From NCBI GenBank assembly GCA_021151685.1, contig JAGKWS010000053.1, forward strand, positions 1 through 27,274: DNA of 27,274 nt. Direction: 5' to 3'. The position numbers and the translations under genes were made by a program. The DNA is from Chitinophagaceae bacterium. GTDB taxonomy: Bacteria > Bacteroidota > Bacteroidia > Chitinophagales > Chitinophagaceae. Below the pieces are notes generated by a model. The model was not told the origin of the DNA, did no database searches, and saw only the letters and a program-made list of their open reading frames with translations. The first letter of the stretch is position 1. Every line of letters begins with the position of its first letter. Shown here piece after piece: positions 23,286 through 27,274 of the stretch.

Positions 23286-23912
23286 TTACCGTCCTACTCC
23301 TGTCATATAATTCTCGATAGGCAAGCGGCGTGCTATAGACCGTGCCAATGTCATTTCGTCGGCATACTCCAACTCGCCACCAAAGGCTATGCCACGGGCA
23401 ATGGTGGTAATGTTTACGGGTGTTCCGCTGAATTGTTTGGCTACATAATACACAGTGGTATCGCCCTCTATGGTGGGGCTCAATGCCATTATTAATTCTG
23501 TGACTTCAGTAGTTTTTACCCTTGTAACCAGCGTACCAATATGAAGTTGTTCGGGGCCTACCCCATCGAGCGGTGACAATATACCACCCAATACATGGTA
23601 CAGGCCGCTGTACTGTTGTGTGCTTTCGATGGCGATGACATCGCGTATATTCTCTACCACACATATTTGCGTGCGGTTACGACCCGGATTGGCGCATACA
23701 TCGCACAGATCGTGGTCTGATATATTGTGACAATCGCGACAGAAGCGAATTTCGTGACGCATTTTACCAATGGCTGTAGTAAAACGATCTACTTCGTCTT
23801 TATTGGTTTTCAGTAAATGCAGCACCATGCGTAGTGCAGTTTTTTTACCAATACCGGGAAGTTTGGCAAACTCCTGTACCGCATCCTCTATCAGCCGTGA
23901 CGAAAAAATCAT
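23286..23912 (-). CDS. recR: Recombination mediator protein RecR
   Basis: With RecO (and RecF) it loads RecA onto SSB-coated single-stranded DNA in gap repair. From the ATG at 23912 (MIFSSRLIEDAVQEFAKLPGIG) it has 208 residues, the family length; the frame open to 24041 is non-conserved leader. Domains in order: helix-hairpin-helix LPGIGKKTALR (18-28), Cys4 zinc finger with Cys58, 61, 70 and 73, then the Toprim domain ICVVENIRDVIAIE (from about 83), followed by GGILSPLDGVGPEQL. A hairpin lies in the leader at 23935-23952. Typical neighbours such as dnaX or ybaB are absent. Confidence 0.97.
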   Translation of the reverse strand: MIFSSRLIEDAVQEFAKLPGIGKKTALRMVLHLLKTNKDEVDRFTTAIGKMRHEIRFCRDCHNISDHDLCDVCANPGRNRTQICVVENIRDVIAIESTQQYSGLYHVLGGILSPLDGVGPEQLHIGTLVTRVKTTEVTELIMALSPTIEGDTTVYYVAKQFSGTPVNITTIARGIAFGGELEYADEMTLARSIARRLPIENYMTGVGR

Positions 23913-24223
23913 TTCCTCTACTCTTTGTGTTACTATCTGCCCGATGGCAGATGGACAAAAATACCCATTTTGTGGCATTGTAAGACCTTCTGTCATTTTA
24001 CTATGGCAATACCTTACTGCATTGTAAGATACACCCCCCAACTAAGGAAGCATGTCAAAAAAAAGGCACCCCATTTCAATAGAGCTATTCCATTTGAGCG
24101 GCTTTTCTGATGTCCATAATTGATGTGTCATTTTCGCCATCATGGCCTACTGTACCCGTTTAGATGTTTGCAATTTCTTAACTCGCTTTAACGGCATTCT
24201 AATTGAATTCTAATGCAATTCCA
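23913..24223. other. Divergent spacer between recR and the Asp-rich gene, no gene seen
   Basis: ATCTGCC (23935-23941) and GGCAGAT (23946-23952) form a perfect 7-bp stem with loop CGAT, 23 bases before the recR ATG. An 11-base direct repeat GCATTGTAAGA occurs at 23975-23985 and 24019-24029, and the second copy overlaps a small inverted repeat CTTAC/GTAAG. These could be regulatory sites for recR. No promoter box could be placed with confidence and no coding sequence is credible. Confidence 0.5.
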
Positions 24224-24622
24224 ATGAGTTTCTTAGTTACTTTGCAAGGAATGAGGGCTTGTATTTCACTGTTTTTTCTGTTCATCTTTTCCTTTCAGGT
24301 GCTGCCGGTGCGTGCATTGGGAAAAATGATTGCCAAAGCCCAAATGACAGAAGAAGTGAAGGGGGATTGTGATGACAATGCTGATAATGGAGCCGATGAT
24401 ACTACTGATGGTGGTGGTGATGGTGACAATAAGGATAACAAAACAAATGCCGATAAAGAAACATCTATAGGGAAGATTGAAGATTTACACCTTATTGATG
24501 TGAATAGTGTTATTAGTTTTTCTTTTACCCTTCGTGCTAATAATAAAATTGCCTTACCGCCAGACGACGATCTGATTCATTTGTTTGTAAAAGACATACA
24601 CTGCCCCCCTCCCAATTGCTGA
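24224..24622 (+). CDS. Small secreted Asp/Asn-rich protein of unknown function
   Basis: A 132-residue protein from the ATG at 24224 (MSFLVTLQGMRACISL; a TTG-initiated frame from 24203 is less likely, and the ATG at 24251 after AAGGA is also possible). A hydrophobic signal segment, ISLFFLFIFSFQVLPVRALG, is followed by an acidic, low-complexity stretch rich in Asp, Asn, Gly and Thr (about residues 47-80). A more ordered C-terminal part comes next (SIGKIEDLHLIDVNSVISFSF), then LPPDDDLIHLFVKDIHCPPPNC at the end, split here across two conserved-looking turns. The Asp-rich part could bind Ca2+ or other divalent cations, but no exact dockerin or EF-hand loop is present. It precedes the SulP transporter on the same strand by 125 bases; a functional link is speculative. 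Confidence 0.65.
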   Translation: MSFLVTLQGMRACISLFFLFIFSFQVLPVRALGKMIAKAQMTEEVKGDCDDNADNGADDTTDGGGDGDNKDNKTNADKETSIGKIEDLHLIDVNSVISFSFTLRANNKIALPPDDDLIHLFVKDIHCPPPNC

Positions 24623-24651
24623 GTATTATACTGGACAAAAGTAGTCCTGTA

Positions 24652-24675
24652 ATGGTTGGTATGTAGACCAGCCAT
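24652..24675 (+). terminator. Hairpin between the Asp-rich gene and the SulP gene
   Basis: ATGGTTGGT (24652-24660) pairs with ACCAGCCAT (24667-24675) with one G-U pair and a 6-base loop. The following sequence is pyrimidine-rich but lacks a clean T-run, so it may be a weak terminator, attenuator or mRNA processing structure. Confidence 0.35.
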
Positions 24676-24747
24676 GTCTCTATTCTATTATCATTTTAGC
24701 AATTTATTAAAACAAGACACAGAAGTATTCTGTAGTCGAATCTTGTC

Positions 24748-26331
24748 ATGACAAACAACAAATTTTCTTTCGGAACGTTCCGGAAAGACTTTCTATCTGG
24801 TGTAATAGTCTTCCTTATTGCACTGCCACTGTGTTTGGGTATTGCGCAGGCATCTCATGCGCCTTTATTTTCGGGCATTGTGGCAGGTATAGTGGGCGGC
24901 ATTGTAGTAGGTAGTTTCAGCGGGTCTCACCTAAGTGTTACCGGGCCAGCAGCAGGGCTTACGGCTATTGTGCTTGCGGCACTGGGCCACATGGAAACCT
25001 TCCAGATGTTTTTATGTTCGGTAATGATTGCCGGGGCATTGCAATTGTTATTTGGCTTTCTGAAGGCTGGTGGCATTGCCAATTACATACCATCGAGCGT
25101 GATAGAAGGTATGCTGGCTGGTATTGGCCTTACCATCATCATCAAGCAGGTACCCGATGCCCTGGGCTTTGTAAATAATGCGGCCCCATTTATGGAAGAT
25201 GCTGATGATGGCTTTCTGATGAATACGCTGGCTTTGGCAGCGCATCATATACAAGAAGGAGCCCTGATAATTTCGCTGATAGGGCTGACTGTGCTGGCAG
25301 CATGGACTACTAAACCCTTGAAGCGGCTACAACTGATACCGGCAGGACTGGTAGTAGTGGTGGTGGGTACCATTATCAATCTGATATTTTCTTCATCGGC
25401 ACCGGCATTGGTATTAGACAGTTCTCATTTGGTGAAATTGCCTGTTTCGGAATCGTTATCTGGTTTTTTTGCACAGTTTACCTTCCCCGATTTCAGAGGT
25501 TTTACCAATGTGAAGGTATGGGAGACTGGTATAGTAATTGCGGCAGTAGCCTCTATAGAAACGCTATTGTGCATTGAAGCTACAGACAAACTGGACCCCA
25601 TGAAGCGCTATACATCTACCGACAGAGAGCTGAAAGCGCAAGGCATAGGCAACATGGTGAGCGGCTTGCTGGGCGGCTTGCCTGTGACTTCGGTTATTGT
25701 GCGATCATCGGCCAATGTGAACGCAGGTGCCAAATCGAAAGCATCGACAATAGTGCATGGTACATTGCTGTTGGTGTGTGCAGCGTCTATACCTGCCCTG
25801 CTGAACATGATACCCAAGGCGGCATTGGCAGCAATACTGCTTTTTACAGGGTATAAACTTTGCAAACCATCTTTCTTTGTACACATGTGGAAGGGCGGAC
25901 GTACGCAATTTATACCCTTCATAGCCACCACTATAGGAGTGGTGGGTATAGATTTGCTGAAGGGTGTAGGCATAGGGCTGGCAATCAGTATATTTTACTT
26001 GTTGCGCCATAATGCCCGTATTTCTTACTTTATTCAGAAAAAGAAGAATGTAAATAATGATATACGCCTGATATTGGCACAGGAAGTATCTTTTTTGAAT
26101 AAAGCCAGTATCAAACAAACACTGTCTCGCCTGCCGGAAAACAGCCGTGTAATGGTAGATGCTACCCAATCGGAGTATATTGACTTTGATGTGAAGGACA
26201 TTATCATGGATTTTTACAACAATCAGGCACCAGAAAAAGGAATAGACATGACACTTGTAGGCTTTAAAGAAACCTATATTGCACAGGAGCAGCAAATGAC
26301 ACCTGCTGAACCAGTATTGACAGAAGCATAA
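24748..26331 (+). CDS. SulP-family anion transporter, probable bicarbonate permease
   Basis: Inner-membrane SLC26/SulP transporter of 527 residues with about 12-14 helices. The signature GSHLSVTGPAAGLTAIV lies at residues 59-75, and the family segment GNMVSGLLGGLPVTSVIVRSSANVNAGAKS lies near 305-334 in two conserved halves. A short C-terminal STAS-like domain covers about 450-515 (RVMVDATQSEYIDFDVKDI and a following helix). SulP members carry sulfate, bicarbonate or dicarboxylates. The carbonic anhydrase 35 bases downstream on the same strand points to bicarbonate, as for BicA-type and DAB-like pairings, but this is an inference from context. The start ATG at 24748 gives MTNNKFSFGTFRKDFLSG, a typical SulP opening. 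Confidence 0.95.
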   Translation: MTNNKFSFGTFRKDFLSGVIVFLIALPLCLGIAQASHAPLFSGIVAGIVGGIVVGSFSGSHLSVTGPAAGLTAIVLAALGHMETFQMFLCSVMIAGALQLLFGFLKAGGIANYIPSSVIEGMLAGIGLTIIIKQVPDALGFVNNAAPFMEDADDGFLMNTLALAAHHIQEGALIISLIGLTVLAAWTTKPLKRLQLIPAGLVVVVVGTIINLIFSSSAPALVLDSSHLVKLPVSESLSGFFAQFTFPDFRGFTNVKVWETGIVIAAVASIETLLCIEATDKLDPMKRYTSTDRELKAQGIGNMVSGLLGGLPVTSVIVRSSANVNAGAKSKASTIVHGTLLLVCAASIPALLNMIPKAALAAILLFTGYKLCKPSFFVHMWKGGRTQFIPFIATTIGVVGIDLLKGVGIGLAISIFYLLRHNARISYFIQKKKNVNNDIRLILAQEVSFLNKASIKQTLSRLPENSRVMVDATQSEYIDFDVKDIIMDFYNNQAPEKGIDMTLVGFKETYIAQEQQMTPAEPVLTEA

Positions 26332-26366
26332 AAAAATCCTCTAAAAAAATAAAAGAATCAATAGAA

Positions 26367-26999
26367 ATGGAAAAATCATATAGCAAATTGCTGGAGAATA
26401 ATAAGAAGTGGGTAAAAGAGCGTACCGATTCCGACCCCGATTACTTTACTAACCTGGCCAAGGGGCAGTCGCCAGAGTACCTGTGGATAGGCTGTTCGGA
26501 CAGCCGTGTACCAGCCAACGAGGTGACCGGCACACGCCCCGGTGAGATGTTTGTGCACCGTAACATAGCTAATATGGTGGTGAATACCGACCTGAACCTA
26601 CTGAGCGTGCTTGCCTATGCTGTAGATGTGCTGAAGGTGAAACACGTAATAGTGTGTGGCCATTATGGGTGTGGAGGCGTACAGGCCGCAATGGGCGACA
26701 AACAATACGGGCTGATAGACCACTGGCTGGGCAACATAAAAAATGTATACAGGATGCATGCCACAGAACTGGATGCGATTGACAATAGTAATGAGCGTTT
26801 TAGGCGGTTTGTGGAGCTGAATGTGATAGAACAAGTAGCAGACCTGCGCAAAACAACCATTGTACAAAATGCATGGAAACGCGGACAAAACCTGCACATA
26901 CATGGATGGGTGTACGATATAGCCGATGGTATACTGAAAGACCTTGATGTGACCTACCGCAATGCGGAAGAAATGCATCAGGTGTATCAGTTTAGCTAA
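26367..26999 (+). CDS. Beta-class carbonic anhydrase
   Basis: Zinc enzyme interconverting CO2 and bicarbonate in the cytoplasm, 210 residues, the family's usual length. The zinc ligands and active-site dyad are visible: Cys43, Asp45 and Arg47 in GCSDSRVPANEV, and His99 and Cys102 in CGHYGCGGV. These match Cys42, Asp44, His98 and Cys101 of E. coli Can. The RNIANMV segment near 65-71 and HGWVYDIADG near the C-terminus are also typical. It lies 35 bases after the SulP gene with no terminator between, so the two are cotranscribed, and a perfect terminator follows. The product would trap or supply bicarbonate for carboxylation reactions. Confidence 0.97.
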   Translation: MEKSYSKLLENNKKWVKERTDSDPDYFTNLAKGQSPEYLWIGCSDSRVPANEVTGTRPGEMFVHRNIANMVVNTDLNLLSVLAYAVDVLKVKHVIVCGHYGCGGVQAAMGDKQYGLIDHWLGNIKNVYRMHATELDAIDNSNERFRRFVELNVIEQVADLRKTTIVQNAWKRGQNLHIHGWVYDIADGILKDLDVTYRNAEEMHQVYQFS

Positions 27000-27031
27000 G
27001 AATAGTATTTTCCTTTCCCCGTGAATACCAC

Positions 27032-27065
27032 CGAGCCACTTGTAATGAGTGGCTCGTTTGTTTTT
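27032..27065 (+). terminator. Intrinsic terminator after the SulP-carbonic anhydrase operon
   Basis: CGAGCCACT (27032-27040) and AGTGGCTCG (27048-27056) form a perfect 9-bp stem with a 7-base loop, followed by TTTGTTTTT. Confidence 0.92.
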
Positions 27066-27180
27066 ATTACCTTACAAGAACAAAGAATACCATAATGGAA
27101 TGGGGGATGCTGATGGGACGAAAAACCTATGTGTTGCATAGCGATGAAGACACTGCTGTTGTAATAACAAGACTGGGAGT

Positions 27181-27250
27181 AATAGACATTTGTAATGGTT
27201 TTTTAGAGATGGTTGCGTCTAATGGACATTTGTAATGGTGTTTTTTGGGG
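27181..27250. repeat. Two direct repeats, 40-base period, at the right edge
   Basis: The 15-mer GACATTTGTAATGGT occurs at 27185-27199 and again at 27225-27239, each preceded by AAT plus one base and followed by a run of six T. The two copies are exactly 40 bases apart. A G-rich tract follows the second copy (about 27247-27259). The window ends here, so whether more copies follow is unknown. Confidence 0.6.
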
Positions 27251-27274
27251 GGCGGGGGATTCTCTTGATTTTTT

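Noticed and set aside
23913..24041. N-terminal extension of RecR by 43 residues
   Set aside because: RecR proteins start close to the SSRLIEDAVQEFAKLPGIG segment and are about 200 residues long; the extension has no conserved residues and covers the leader hairpin.
27095..27235. Open frame of 46 codons near the right edge
   Set aside because: No recognisable domain, it runs through both copies of the direct repeat, and it follows a terminator without a visible promoter.
27181..27274. Possible start of a CRISPR array
   Set aside because: Only two copies are present, the repeated unit is about 15-25 bases with T-runs, copies are imperfect beyond the core, and no cas gene is in the window.

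Overview
This window comes from a Bacteroidota chromosome, most likely the Chitinophagales/Chitinophagaceae side. The evidence is a giant adhesin ending in a gliding-motility (T9SS type B) C-terminal domain, a second secreted protein with a T9SS type A sorting tail, many lipoproteins, promoter boxes of the Bacteroidota TAnnTTTG type, and a sucC with no adjacent sucD. The lineage below phylum is inferred.

Layout from left to right. 191-4717 (minus): a two-domain FKBP lipoprotein, an NrnA-like DHH phosphoesterase and an AsmA-like envelope protein. 5119-9453 (plus): the 1444-residue adhesin, with about ten Cys-paired Ig-like repeats and two SprB-like repeats. 9460-10728 (minus): a TauE/SafE permease and its usual partner DUF1634. 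10870-13465 (plus): an AT-rich KAP-family P-loop NTPase, now in two overlapping frames because of a +1 shift at a run of seven A. 13770-17685 (plus): sucC, a tiny Cys-rich lipoprotein, a front-end-type fatty acid desaturase and a T9SS-secreted protein, with strong terminators after three of the four. 17790-18170: a dispersed-repeat-like element with three consecutive hairpins. 19176-23912 (minus): recR, hemH, hemJ, a secreted protein, a GT39-type glycosyltransferase and a YCF48-like lipoprotein, the last four tightly packed. 24224-26999 (plus): an Asp-rich secreted protein, a SulP transporter and a beta carbonic anhydrase.

Functional groups. SulP plus carbonic anhydrase look like an inorganic-carbon module. 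HemJ and HemH catalyse the last two steps of protoheme synthesis. TauE plus DUF1634 form one anion-transport unit. The adhesin and the type A protein are T9SS cargo.

The most unusual locus is the KAP NTPase. It is membrane-anchored, compositionally foreign and isolated, and belongs to a superfamily that includes phage-exclusion proteins. It is split exactly where its conserved post-ATPase motif continues in the next frame. Other points of interest are a 10-bp-arm palindrome with an extra half-site one helical turn away, upstream of the type A cargo gene, and a two-tier hairpin at the left edge. I found no tRNA, rRNA, CRISPR array or transposase gene.
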